DNA from: Streptomyces sp. NBC_00461
GTDB taxonomy: Bacteria; Actinomycetota; Actinomycetes; Streptomycetales; Streptomycetaceae
NCBI RefSeq assembly: GCF_036013935.1
Contig: NZ_CP107902.1
Span: forward strand, 1-64,000
Length of the DNA: 64,000 nt
Reading direction: 5' to 3'
A model generated the notes under the pieces. The model did no database searches. It worked only from the letters and a program-made list of their open reading frames with translations, and had not been told where the DNA came from. Positions 26,379 to 35,588 of this stretch are shown piece by piece (within the stretch, counting starts at the first letter, position 1; each line of letters starts with the position of its first letter). The position numbers were made by a program, and so were the translations under genes.

Positions 26379-27304
26379 AAAACACAATGTGTTCAGTTCG
26401 TGAAGCTAAGTTGAACAGCTGTCAGGTCCAAGGGCCTTTTCGCAACCGACTCGGCCGGACGATGTGAGTCGCTCCGGGTCTGGCTCCACAGCTCCCGGAG
26501 CGGTTCCGATGACGTAGGTGCGTTGCGTATTGCGCCTGGATAACCGTGCTCTCGGGCCAGGCGCCAGAGGATGAGGGTGCCTCTTTGGAAGGCGCTGGAT
26601 CTCGGCCCAAGTGGCCTGTATATCCGGGAGGTTGACGAATTCGCCAGCCTGCACACCCTTGCGGAGGATGTCGGCCACGGCGGAGAAAACGGCTGCGCTG
26701 AAGGCAGTCGGCCGAGTGCCGCGGGGCGGGAGCCGTGCGGCACCGCTTGCGGAGGCTCCCGCCCCGCATCGTCGTGCGCCTGCGGTCCAACCGGGGCACA
26801 GTCACTGAGCTGGAGTGCCAAGTATTCGTCCCCCACGGTGGCGAGCCGTACGCACTTGCCCTGGACGGGGAACCCACCCACTTCTCCGGCGGCCACCGCT
26901 TCACTTTCACTCCGGATGCCGGCGCGCCGGTGCCGTGCGCCGAACAAGGCGGCGAAGCAGGGCCGAGGCACGCGGACGCGCGGACCCTGCCCGAGATCAA
27001 CGGAATGCGTCCCCGGCCGTACCTACCTGTCAGCGCCTGCCCGATCGACCATGTGCCAAGGTAGACGCTTCTCATCGCCTGTGCTCCTTCAGCCGTGCGT
27101 GCTGGTCGTGAAGGGGCGGCGGACCTTCACCCGGCCGCCAGGGGGTGGCAGTTGGCGCCCCGGGAGGGGCGTAGCCAAAGGTGTCGGCGTGCCATCAGCA
27201 GGGACGACGTCGGCCGGGGGGAGGCCCTTGCGGCAGCACCGGAAGACACCTGCCTCCCTCTTCGTATACCTCTGGCCTGCGTTCGGATCCTGGCCGGAGT
27301 CAGC
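26379..27304. other. Gap between two GH16 genes, possible TetR remnant
   Basis: On the minus strand near 26620-26720 a frame reads VADILRKGVQAGEFVNLPD, which looks like the C-terminal domain of a TetR regulator. Its HTH is absent. On the plus strand 26735-27064 is open with moderate codon bias but no motif. I see no intact gene. Confidence 0.35.
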
Positions 27305-27305
27305 T

Positions 27306-27319
27306 TGAGAGCGTTTTCA
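27306..27319. promoter_or_regulatory. LacI-type operator palindrome (box D)
   Basis: TGAGAGCGTTTTCA lies within an interrupted longer palindrome (TTGA...TCAA), 124 bp before the ATG of GH16 glucanase 3. Confidence 0.65.
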
Positions 27320-27442
27320 AGCACAGGCCTTGACCGTCCGGGTCGGCGAACGCCAGAGTGGCGGGGACGAATTTCCGCCAACCCGTTGGTGGCCGGATCT
27401 CGCCGCATTCCCACGTTCCTTCCGCGCGGAGGCCACCCGTCC

Positions 27443-28396
27443 ATGCCCAACAAGCACATCAGGAAGTCTCGTGGCCGATGCGTGGCCGTGATCGGATCTC
27501 TGGCCGGTCTGGCCCTGCTCGGCTTCGGACTGTACGGCTCCGCCAACGCCTCCGAGCCGAATCCGCCCAGCGGCTGGCACCGGGTGTGGAGCGACGACTT
27601 CTCCGGTCCGGCGGGAGCTCTGCCTTCCAGCAGCGACTGGATCATCGACAGCGGCACCAGCTACCCCGGCGGCCCTGCCAACTGGGGCACCGACGAGGTC
27701 GAGACATACACATGGAACACGGGCAACCTCCAGGAGGACGGCCAGGGCAATCTGGTGATCACCCCGATCAAGCTCTGGGACGGCCGGTGGACATCAGCCC
27801 GCATAGAGACCCGCCGCAGCGACTTCCAGCCGCCGCTCGGGGGCAAGCTGCGCATCGAGGCCCGCATCCAGCTGCCGAACGTCACGGGCGAGGCCGCCCA
27901 GGGCTACTGGCCCGCCTTCTGGGCTCTGGGCGCCTCCGTGCGCGACAACCCCCACAACTGGCCGAGCGGGGGTGAGTTCGACGTGATGGAGAACGTCAAC
28001 GGCCTGAACAAGGTGTTCGGCACCCTCCACTGCGGCATCGATCCCGGCGGCCCGTGCAACGAGACCAGCGGCCTCGGCGCGGGCCACGCCTGCCCGAACA
28101 CGGCCTGCGCCGGCAACTTCCACACCTACAGCTTCGAGTGGGACCGCGCCACCAGCCCCCAGCAGCTGCGCTGGTACCTCGACGGCGTGCTCTACCACGT
28201 CGTGACCTCCGACCAGATGGATGCCGCCACCTGGAACGCGGCGACCAACCACGGCGACTTCATCCTGCTGAACCTCGCCATGGGCGGCAGCTTCCCCAAC
28301 CAGCTTTCCGGCGGCGCGGCCACCCCCACCTCCGGCACCGTCTCAGGCACCCCCATGAAGGTGGACTACGTGTCTGTCTCCAGCGCCACCGGCTGA
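27443..28396 (+). CDS. Secreted GH16 beta-glucanase 3
   Basis: 317 residues. Its signal peptide is nearly the same as that of glucanase 1 (MPNKHIRKSRGRCVAVIGSL). The catalytic signature EFDVME again falls at 178-183. GGAGGCC lies about ten bases before the ATG; the frame is open back to 27095 without a credible start. The loop before the catalytic strand differs (WALGASVRDNPHNWPSG), which may change substrate length preference. Box D lies upstream, and a sigma-like sensor gene follows 135 bp downstream. Confidence 0.88.
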   Translation: MPNKHIRKSRGRCVAVIGSLAGLALLGFGLYGSANASEPNPPSGWHRVWSDDFSGPAGALPSSSDWIIDSGTSYPGGPANWGTDEVETYTWNTGNLQEDGQGNLVITPIKLWDGRWTSARIETRRSDFQPPLGGKLRIEARIQLPNVTGEAAQGYWPAFWALGASVRDNPHNWPSGGEFDVMENVNGLNKVFGTLHCGIDPGGPCNETSGLGAGHACPNTACAGNFHTYSFEWDRATSPQQLRWYLDGVLYHVVTSDQMDAATWNAATNHGDFILLNLAMGGSFPNQLSGGAATPTSGTVSGTPMKVDYVSVSSATG

Positions 28397-28531
28397 CACC
28401 GGCTGCGCCACCTCGCAGGCAGCCGCCTGGCCAGGTCCCCCCGGCCCGCAGCCGTTGAGGCCTGTTCCCCTCGAGGGGCATACCTCACCCGTACGAGCGA
28501 CATCCCCGTAACACCGTGGGGAGATTTCGGA

Positions 28532-29983
28532 ATGAGCACTTTCATGGCCGACCAGTCGTTGCATCCGACGCCGCCGCAGATGTCCGCACCCGAGGCGAAG
28601 ATTGAAGGAGCACTGCTGGAGGATTACCGGGAAGCGGTCCTCTGCTACGCCCGCCTGTGCACGACCGGTCTCGCGGAGGCCGAGCAACTGGCGGACGAGG
28701 CGTTCTCGCTGGCTGCCGAATGGCGGCGCCAGGGCGAGCAACTGCCGTGGCTGCCCCTGCTGCTCATGGCGGTGCTCGAGACGGCGGACGGGTGGCTGAC
28801 GCAGGGGCGGATCGAGTGGCTCAGCACGGAGCTGAGCGGCTGGCTGTGCGAGCGGTCGGCACAGCAGTCCCGCGCCCCGGAACAGCCGCTGGCGCTGCAG
28901 GCGTTGCAGCGGATGGCGCCGGCGGACGCGGAGCTGCTCTGGGTGGCGCTGGTCGAGGGCCTGAATGTCCGCAGTGACGCCAGAGCCGGCACGTGGGCGC
29001 CGAACAGGGAGCGGGAGGTCGCCCGGGTCAAAGCCGCATTCCGTCAGCGCTGCCTGTGGGTGCGTGCGGTGGAGGTGGTGGACTCGGACGGCCAGTGCCG
29101 TGGCTACGTGGGACTGCTGGAGGCGGTGACGCGGTCGCCGCACGAGCGGTCTCCGGGCGACCTGCAGCAGCATCTGGCAGGTTGCGCGCGGTGCGCCGAG
29201 ACCGCTGTGTGCCTGCGGGTGTCCGACGACCTGCCCGGCGTGCTGGTCACGGCTGTCCTGGGCTGGGGCGGGGAAGCGTACCTGGACCGACGCAAGATCG
29301 CGGCGAGGCGGCAGCGGGGCGGGCGGGCGGCCATGGAGCGGCGGCGCAGGGCAGCGGGGTGGCAGGCCTCCCTGCGGGGACGGCCGGCCTGGGCGGGCGC
29401 CGCAGTCCTGCTGGCCGCGATCGGGATGGTCAGCGTCCTCAGCAGCCTGCCGTGGGAATCGACGCCCGGGTCGGACCAGGGGGCGGCAGGGGACCGCGGG
29501 GCGGGCCCGGCCACCAGCGCCGTCGCACCACAGGCACCCCCCATCGGACGCCCGACTGCGTCGGCGACACACGCCGGCACTTCCGCGTCGTACACCGCTT
29601 CAGCCGCTCCCATGCCCGTCACGAGCGGCGTGTCGCCGTCACTTTCGGCCGGCTCGACGATGGAACCGGACGCCTACTGCACGGCGAGCTACACGTTGGT
29701 GAAACAGTGGCCCGGCGGCTTCCAGGCCGAAGTCCGGATCACGCCGCGGGCAACGATGACCGACTGGAGGGTCCAGTGGACGTATGGGGACGGCCAGCGC
29801 GTGACGCAGATGTGGAACGGAGAATTCACGCAAAACGGCTATATGGTCCTGATCACCCCCGCCGAGTACGACGGCACCGTCGCGGCCGGCAACACCCTCC
29901 CGCTGGGCTACCAAGGCACCTCGAACTCCTACAACTCGGCGCCCGAGTACATCACCGTCGACGGTCACGCCTGTCAGAGCTGA
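28532..29983 (+). CDS. Sigma-like/anti-sigma membrane sensor with CBM
   Basis: 483 residues. Residues 20-200 resemble a degenerate ECF sigma factor. HLAGCARC (His214, Cys218, Cys221) is an HxxxCxxC zinc anti-sigma motif. A membrane helix lies at about 287-305, then a Thr/Ser/Pro/Ala-rich linker. The last ~105 residues (from YCTASYTLVKQW, ending NSAPEYITVDGHAC) look like a family 2 carbohydrate-binding module with two end Cys. The layout suggests a one-protein device that senses polysaccharide outside and controls transcription inside, comparable in idea to the RsgI proteins of Clostridium thermocellum. GGGGAG is upstream of the ATG. Function is inferred. Confidence 0.75.
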   Translation: MSTFMADQSLHPTPPQMSAPEAKIEGALLEDYREAVLCYARLCTTGLAEAEQLADEAFSLAAEWRRQGEQLPWLPLLLMAVLETADGWLTQGRIEWLSTELSGWLCERSAQQSRAPEQPLALQALQRMAPADAELLWVALVEGLNVRSDARAGTWAPNREREVARVKAAFRQRCLWVRAVEVVDSDGQCRGYVGLLEAVTRSPHERSPGDLQQHLAGCARCAETAVCLRVSDDLPGVLVTAVLGWGGEAYLDRRKIAARRQRGGRAAMERRRRAAGWQASLRGRPAWAGAAVLLAAIGMVSVLSSLPWESTPGSDQGAAGDRGAGPATSAVAPQAPPIGRPTASATHAGTSASYTASAAPMPVTSGVSPSLSAGSTMEPDAYCTASYTLVKQWPGGFQAEVRITPRATMTDWRVQWTYGDGQRVTQMWNGEFTQNGYMVLITPAEYDGTVAAGNTLPLGYQGTSNSYNSAPEYITVDGHACQS

Positions 29984-30295
29984 GCGGCGATGACGGTGTG
30001 ACGGCACCGAGCGCGGCCAACCCGGCCGCCGCCGGGCGGCAGTGCCGGCGCGACCCAGGGAGCCGTCCGGTACTGGCTTCTCGCGCCGCGCAGGGCCCGC
30101 GACGGGGGACGGCGCAGCGCGGCGCTCGTGGCGCCTCGGCAACCATCTCCCCATGGCGAGGCGCCCCTTCACGCTGCCGACCGCTCATCGGAGGCAGGGG
30201 GCGGCCGTAACCTCGTGCCACCCCTCGTGCTGTGCGATGCGGTGGAAGTCCCGGGTGGGCACGGGCAGATTCGAAAAGGCCGTCGCCTGCATCGG

Positions 30296-30309
30296 TGAGA
30301 GCGCTCTCC
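30296..30309. promoter_or_regulatory. LacI-type operator palindrome (box E)
   Basis: TGAGAGCGCTCTCC. It now precedes only transposase fragments, so the gene it once served may have been lost. Confidence 0.5.
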
Positions 30310-30790
30310 TCTTTGCTCGGCCGCTTGAATGGCGTCCCGCCGGATGAGATAAGCGATCACGGAATCGAGCTCGTGCGTCAGGCGGCCGAGCACATGCTGG
30401 CAGGAGCTGATCGAGGTGGAGCTCAGCAGCCGGGATCGGGGCTGAGTGGAACGAGCACACCGCCACCCGCACCAGCTACCGCAACGGCCACCGCGACGAT
30501 GTGGAGCACTTCGACGGGTCCGGCATCCGCGTCAGCTCCTCGCTCCACTGGGTGCACGTCGCCTGCACCACCCACCTGACCTGGTACAAGGCCCACACCC
30601 AACGCGGCAAGGCCGGCATGGCGGATGCCGGAGTTACTGCCGCACTTCACCGGCACCACCGTCACCCCGGATCGCGACCTGGATCACCGACTTCTACGAC
30701 ACACGCCGCCTGCACACGATGTGTGGCTTCGAGAGCCCGATCGACTACGAACACGACGCTGGGCCGACCCGGCAAGGGGTTGGCTGCATA
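30310..30790 (+). mobile_element. Patchwork of IS256, IS66 and IS3 fragments
   Basis: Successive frames read ISDHGIELVRQAAEHML and AEWNEHTATRTSYRNGHRD (IS256/Mutator N-terminal part), then EHFDGSGIRVSSSLHWVHVA and HTQRGKAGMADAGV with LLPHFTGTTV (IS66 core), then WITDFYDTRRLHTMCGFESPIDYE (IS3 C-terminal integrase part). All are short and frameshifted, and none is functional. Confidence 0.65.
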
Positions 30791-30870
30791 GGAAGGTCTC
30801 CACGACTCGACGGGATTGACAAGGCACTCCTTGACCGGACCTGCCCAGGACAGCACAATGTGCCCACTCT

Positions 30871-30884
30871 TGAGAGCGTTCTCA
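30871..30884. promoter_or_regulatory. LacI-type operator palindrome (box F)
   Basis: TGAGAGCGTTCTCA, 46 bases before the start of the Tat-exported protein gene. It has the same sequence as box B. Confidence 0.7.
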
Positions 30885-30916
30885 AGTAGGTACGACACGG
30901 ATCCCGAGGAGTCCCC

Positions 30917-32350
30917 ATGGCTGGTGTGGCACATCAACGCGAGGAGCACGGCATTCCTGCAGAGAGACGAGCCCGGGCCATCACCCGTCGGGCGCTCATC
31001 GGTGCCAGCACCGCCGCAGCCGCCCTGACCGTGTTCGGCAGTGGCATGGCTCGCGCCGCAACCGGCCCAACTCCCGCCGCTGAGACGGGAGATGCCCGGA
31101 TGCGCGGCTACGCCTTCCTCGACGCCGCCATGGACGGCTACCCCGACCACGGCAGCATCCGCCTGGCCCAGAGCTACACCGATCAGGCCGGACTCTTCAG
31201 CACCGCGTTCACCTACGACAACGCCCTCACGATCCTGGCCTACCTCGCTTGCCCGGGCGCCGGCGCCCGGGCCAGAGCCGTAGCCCTCGGTGACGCGCTG
31301 CTGTACGCACAGGCCCACGACCCGCAGTACGCGGACGGCAGGCTTCGGCAGGCGTACAACGTGGGGCCGTACGTCTTCTACGACGGTTCAGCGCAGCCTG
31401 ACGGGTTTGTCCGCACGGACGGCACCGTGAACGTCGGCACTCAGTTCGGCTTCACCGGTACGGCTGTTGGTGACATGGCGTGGGCGGGTATCGCGCTGGC
31501 CGCGCTGGCCGGCTGTACGAAGGCGGGCCGCTTCCTCGCAGGTGCCGTACGGATCGGCGAATGGGTCGAGGCGCACACCCGCACCGATGAGCCGCTCGGC
31601 GGCTACAAGTTCGGGGTCGACGGCGCCGACAAGAAGCTGCCCTTCACCTCCACCGAACACAACATCGACCTGACCTGCCTCTTCGGGCGTCTCGCCCGGC
31701 TCACCGGCAACGGCGTCTGGCTGGAGCGACGGGCCCGCGCAGAGGCGTTCCTCGCCAAGATGTGGGACGCGTCCGGCGGGTTCTTCTACACCGGCACCAA
31801 CGACGGCGTCACCATCAACACCTCCCCGATCCCCGAGGACACCCAGACCTGGAGCTATCTCTCGCTCCACGACCGCCGCCGCGCCAGGTCGGTGGACTGG
31901 GCGGCGGGCAATCTCGCGGTGCTGGACACCGTCGACCGGCCCAATAGCACGGTTCCCGCCCGCGAGTCGTACGAAGGCGTCACCTTCAGTTCAGCCTCCC
32001 TCGTGGCGAACGAGGACGCACCGATCGCACCGTTCCAGCCCAAACCCGACCGCAGCGGTGTGTGGTTCGAGGGCACCGCCCACCTCGCCCTGGCCCTGCG
32101 CGAGCGCGGCGCGGCCGGCGACGAACGGCGCGCCGCTCGCCTCATCGCCTCCATCGAGCGGGCCCAGGACCGGCTCGGCGCGGGTCAGACCGTGGGCAGC
32201 AAGGCCCTTCCCGAGCGGTCGGGTGTGGTGTCCGCCAGCAGTCCCCTGGACACAGGTTTCGGCTTCGGCTACTACCCCTACCGGCACACCGGCGCCACGG
32301 CCTGGTACCTGCTCGCCGCAGTCCGCGCCAACCCGTTGCGCGGGCACTGA
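30917..32350 (+). CDS. Tat-exported putative carbohydrate-active protein
   Basis: 477 residues. A twin-arginine signal (ITRRALIGAS) and a hydrophobic segment end at an AMARA-like site. The mature part shows repeated helix-rich motifs with aromatic residues (SYTDQAGLFSTAFTYDNALTILAYL, TEHNIDLTCLFGRLARLTG, PEDTQTWSYLSLHD, GFGYYPYRHTGATAWYLLA), as in (alpha/alpha)6-barrel glycosidases. I recall similar unannotated streptomycete Tat proteins but no characterised member. GAGGAG precedes the ATG. Box F just upstream ties it to the beta-glucan regulon, so an oligosaccharide hydrolase role is the best guess. Confidence 0.75.
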   Translation: MAGVAHQREEHGIPAERRARAITRRALIGASTAAAALTVFGSGMARAATGPTPAAETGDARMRGYAFLDAAMDGYPDHGSIRLAQSYTDQAGLFSTAFTYDNALTILAYLACPGAGARARAVALGDALLYAQAHDPQYADGRLRQAYNVGPYVFYDGSAQPDGFVRTDGTVNVGTQFGFTGTAVGDMAWAGIALAALAGCTKAGRFLAGAVRIGEWVEAHTRTDEPLGGYKFGVDGADKKLPFTSTEHNIDLTCLFGRLARLTGNGVWLERRARAEAFLAKMWDASGGFFYTGTNDGVTINTSPIPEDTQTWSYLSLHDRRRARSVDWAAGNLAVLDTVDRPNSTVPARESYEGVTFSSASLVANEDAPIAPFQPKPDRSGVWFEGTAHLALALRERGAAGDERRAARLIASIERAQDRLGAGQTVGSKALPERSGVVSASSPLDTGFGFGYYPYRHTGATAWYLLAAVRANPLRGH

Positions 32351-32373
32351 GCGTCCCGAAACCTCGCACGACC

Positions 32374-32409
32374 CCGGCTGATCGGGCGGTTGACCGCCAG
32401 ATCAGCCGG
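32374..32409. terminator. Hairpin after the Tat-exported protein gene
   Basis: A 10-bp and a 6-bp stem separated by one mismatch, with a TG loop, start 24 bases after the stop codon. It overlaps the remnant of a LacI-gene 3' end. Confidence 0.5.
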
Positions 32410-32445
32410 ATCGGAATGACCACGAGAGCCCTCGCGTCGGCGAAC
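32400..32445 (-). pseudogene. Remnant of a LacI-gene 3' end
   Basis: The minus strand reads VVIPIRLIWRSTA, close to the last residues of the LacI regulator at 55614 (VVTPTRLIRRGTA), and the DNA is alike over about 30 bases. It suggests that a second regulator copy once lay here. Confidence 0.4.
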
Positions 32446-32467
32446 ACCCCGTCAGGCAGTCCGCCGT

Positions 32468-32731
32468 TCAGCCTCCGCGGCAGCCCAGCAAGGAGTCACC
32501 GACCACCGCACGCACGCTCTCCCCGGCAAGCTCCAGGCGGTTCAGGTCCCGCACCGCAGAGACGATGTGGGTCGAGTCGGTGCGCTGCCTGCCCTCCGCT
32601 GCGACCACAGACACTGCTCCGTCAGCCTCCAGCAGCAGGTCCAGGACCCTCTCCTCCAGGTGGTGCTCAACCACCCGGGTGCGGAACTGGGACAGCACGA
32701 TGAAGTCGAAGCCGGTGTCGGTCAGCTCCAA
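32468..32731 (-). pseudogene. IS1182-family transposase fragment
   Basis: The minus frame reads LTDTGFDFIVLSQFRTRVVEH...GRQRTDSTHIVSAVRDLNRLELAGESVRA, the N-terminal third of IS1182-group transposases (first catalytic Asp in QRTDSTHV). The rest is absent. Confidence 0.7.
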
Positions 32732-33171
32732 ACCCGGATGATGCCCCGCCGAGTGGTGTAGCCGCGAGCGCGGCGAAGGTGCAGGTCGCGCGTGCCGCCT
32801 CCCGCCCGGCGCCGGCAGCCGCCTGACTCTTCGTCAGCTCGGGCCCTCGGCGGCCCGTGGGGCGACCTCGCTAAGGGCTGTCCTACCTTTCACGCGTGGG
32901 TCTGATCCGGTCGTTCGTAGGATCGGAGGGCCCGGCGGGCTCCGGGTACGGCTGTAAAGGCTGAGCCGCTGGATGGCTTACGGGACTTGGCCGCCCGGGG
33001 CCCCGCGACGACTCGACCGACAATTGGGAGACGCGACTCGATCGCTGCTGTAGGACAACGTCGGCGAGGTCGTCTGCGGGATCGGTGTACGAAGAGCTGG
33101 CGGAGGTGACCGTGGCCGAGATTTGGGCCGGGGTGGACATCGGAATGAGGTTCCCCATGGGCTGAGGAGGC
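32732..33171. other. Gap without a recognisable gene
   Basis: Short frames only. GAGGAGGC at the right end is the Shine-Dalgarno of the integrase remnant. Confidence 0.35.
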
Positions 33172-33840
33172 GTGTTGGGCAGCGCGGTGGTGCTGGAGGA
33201 GAAGTGGCCGGTCCTTGGCCGGCATGAGCGAGCGGCCGAGTGGCTGCGGGTGTGGACGGATCTGGGAAGGGCCCCGCGGACGATCGACGCCTACGCGCTG
33301 GGCCTGGCCGAGTACCTGCTGATCTGCGAGCGGGACGACGTCGACCCGGTGACGGCGGGCAGGCTGCACGTGGCCGCGTTCGTGAAGGACCTGTCCACGC
33401 GTCCGAGCCGCCGGGGAGCGAACGTGGTCGTGCTGGACTCTGGGGCTGGTCTGGCGAACGCGACGCTGCAGCAGCGGCTGGTGCCGGTGCGGTTGTTCTA
33501 CGACTACCTGATCGAGGAGGGGCTACGGGAGTCGAACCCGGTCGGCCGCGGCCGCTACACGCCGGGCCGGAAGTTCGGTAGCCACGAGCGGGGCCTGGTG
33601 CCCCACCTGGTGAAGCTGCCGTGGATCCCCAGCGAACAGCAGTGGCTTGATCTGCTGGACGTCGTGCGCGAGGAGCCGGTGCAGAACCGGGTGATGCTCG
33701 CCCTGCCTACGACGCCGCTCTGCGCCCGCGAGGAGCTCTGCTCGCTGCGGACCGAGGACGTCGATCCGGCTCATTGGACGCTTCGGATCAGGGCGGAGAC
33801 GACGAAGACCCGTCGCGAGCGCGTGGTCCCGCCTAAAGTT
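33172..33840 (+). pseudogene. Tyrosine recombinase/integrase, 3' truncated
   Basis: From a GTG with GAGGAGG upstream. The N-terminal SAM-like DNA-binding domain is complete (RTIDAYALGLAEYLLIC...LVPVRLFYDYLIEEGLRESNPVGR). The catalytic domain begins (NRVMLALPTTPLCAREELCSLRTEDVD...AETTKTRRERVVPP) and then breaks off. The HxxR and Tyr parts are replaced by an IS701 fragment. In relatives the segment before EELCSL reads GLRREEL; here the catalytic Arg position looks altered (LCAREEL). Confidence 0.75.
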
Positions 33841-34110
33841 GGCGCCCAGCCACATCGGCAGTGTCGCCGTCATCATCAAAACGAACGTCGGACACCACTC
33901 GGACAGGAAGAGCTGCAGCCGCTGCACTCCCAACATCCCGCGCCGGTCACCGGCTCCGCCCCGGCCAGGCAGGTGATCGTCTCGTTCCGCTCCCGTGGCG
34001 CCGGCAGGTCAGATACTCACGTCGCTGTGCCGGGCTGAAGAACAGGTCGTCGAACGGGGCCGCGTACTCCTCCAACGCCCCCAGCGCGGGCGGATACGGA
34101 CGGCGAGCAG
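33840..34110 (-). pseudogene. IS701-family transposase N-terminal fragment
   Basis: The minus strand starts MTARRPYPPALGALEEYAAPFDDLF, then SPAQRREYL. After frameshifts come LAPRERNETITCLAGAEPV, VQRLQLFLSE and a piece with VRFDDDGDT. This is the start of streptomycete IS701 transposases up to near the first catalytic Asp. Confidence 0.65.
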
Positions 34111-34166
34111 TCATCTACGACCAAGCCAACCTGCCGTCAACCCACACCACTGCCAGATGTAACGAA

Positions 34167-34994
34167 CTACCGGTAAGAAGTGTGGATGGAACAGTAACCG
34201 GGGTTGAACAGCACCACGGTGCCGGCCCGGGCATCGAGGTAGTACCAGACGCCGGTGTCGCTGCGGCTGCTGCGCTGGTCGTCGACTCGCCAGCGGTCCA
34301 GGCCGGTCTCCCGCAGGCTGCTCTGCGCCGCGGCGTGCACGGAGGCGTAGGACGCGCAGGGGGCATACGGTTTGCGGCGGGACGCCGCGCCTAGGCGGGT
34401 GTCGATTCGGTGCTGCAACTGGCTGACCTGGAGGAGGGTTGCCCCCGCGTAGATCGGGCCGTCCGGAGGTCGTACCAGGCCCAGGACCCCGCAGGCCTGT
34501 GCGTCGGTCATGTCGGCGGGGCGCGGGTAGACGGTGATCAAGCCGCTGCTGGCCTCTGCGACGCAGGCCACCAGATGCGCAGGGGCGCTCCGGGGCGACA
34601 TGCCGCCCGTGGACCGTTGCCCGACGGACTTGGGCCATTGGGCACGGCAGGCTTCTTCCGGCGTGGCCGCGTCGCCGAGGTCGGTGACGAACCCGGGTGA
34701 ATGGAAGAACGAGAAGTCGGTGGCGCACAGGATCGAGGTGACCGGCGCGGGGGGAGCGGGTTTACGGGCGACGACGGCAAGCGCGGCCGTGCCGCCGACG
34801 ACTGCGAGAGTCGAGGCCAGGATGGCGACCCGCCAGGTCGGCCGCCTGCGTTTGCCCCCCGGCCGGTCGAGCGCGTGCTGGGCACTGTCGAGGATGTGCT
34901 CCAGGCCGGTTTGCTTCCTTCCCGCATCGGAAATGACGCTGCGGGCGGGGTCGGCGTCCTGCATCAGGGTCCGCACCTGCTCAGTCATGCGCAT
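34167..34994 (-). CDS. Sigma-linked membrane protein, possible anti-sigma
   Basis: 275 residues. A cytoplasmic N-terminus of about 50 residues is followed by a membrane helix (WRVAILASTLAVVGGTAALAVVA) and an outer domain with six or so Cys (ILCATDF, EEACRAQ, LVACVAE, QACGVLG, YAPCASY, PGYCSI). The start overlaps the end of the ECF sigma gene, the usual arrangement for a membrane partner. No zinc anti-sigma motif is seen, so the mode of control is open. Its 3' end is duplicated at 9318. Confidence 0.7.
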   Translation of the reverse strand: MRMTEQVRTLMQDADPARSVISDAGRKQTGLEHILDSAQHALDRPGGKRRRPTWRVAILASTLAVVGGTAALAVVARKPAPPAPVTSILCATDFSFFHSPGFVTDLGDAATPEEACRAQWPKSVGQRSTGGMSPRSAPAHLVACVAEASSGLITVYPRPADMTDAQACGVLGLVRPPDGPIYAGATLLQVSQLQHRIDTRLGAASRRKPYAPCASYASVHAAAQSSLRETGLDRWRVDDQRSSRSDTGVWYYLDARAGTVVLFNPGYCSIHTSYR

Positions 34995-35533
34995 CGGGCA
35001 TCTCCCTTCACTACGGCGTTGGCCAGATCAGACGTGTGTTCCGCGTCCTGCTGAGACAGGGCCTGTTGAAGTCGCCTGCGTGCGCGGTGCAAACGCACCG
35101 CGCACGCCGCGGCCGTACAGCCGAGCACCTTCGCGGCGTCGCGCACGGACAGCCCCTCCCATCCGATCAACGCGAGAAGTTCCCGGTCCGCCTCGCTCAG
35201 TCCCTGCCAGGCCCGGTGCACCCGGTGACGGGCAGTCACCTGCTCGGCGACATCCCGGGACACAAGAACCGCATCCGCCATTGGGCCGGGCAGCTCCTCG
35301 CTCCTGTTCTGCTCGCGCAGATGGTTCGCCACGACCTTCCGGGCCACCCCGTACAGCCACGGAAGCGGCTGCTGCGCAGGCACCTCTCCCATCCGCCGCC
35401 AGGCCACCATGAACACCTCGGCTGTGACATCGGCTGCCGCGTCGGCGCCTGTTCGCCGCCAGGCGTAGCGCAGCACTCGGTCATAATGCTCGGCATACAT
35501 CACCCGGAACTGATCCGGATCCGGTGTAGCCAC
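34985..35533 (-). CDS. ECF RNA polymerase sigma factor
   Basis: 182 residues from a GTG preceded by GGAAGGAG. Region 2 reads YAEHYDRVLRYAWRRTGADAAADVTAEVFMVAWRRM with PLPWLYGVARKVVANHLREQ; region 4 reads GLSEADRELLALIGWEGLSVRDAAKVLGCTAAACAVRLHRARRRL. The protein directs RNA polymerase to an unknown set of promoters. It overlaps the membrane protein gene downstream, which probably controls it. Confidence 0.9.
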   Translation of the reverse strand: MATPDPDQFRVMYAEHYDRVLRYAWRRTGADAAADVTAEVFMVAWRRMGEVPAQQPLPWLYGVARKVVANHLREQNRSEELPGPMADAVLVSRDVAEQVTARHRVHRAWQGLSEADRELLALIGWEGLSVRDAAKVLGCTAAACAVRLHRARRRLQQALSQQDAEHTSDLANAVVKGDARCA

Positions 35534-35588
35534 AAGCTCTCCTTCCCTGGGCCCCCACACCCTCTCTATGTCGGCGAGGGGCGGATCC

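Noticed and set aside
30446..30889. The 147-residue frame as an intact gene
   Set aside because: It joins shadow translations of IS256 and IS66 debris; only the last ~35 residues match an IS3 transposase.
32400..32445. A second LacI regulator gene
   Set aside because: Only about 13 C-terminal codons match; the rest is IS1182 sequence.
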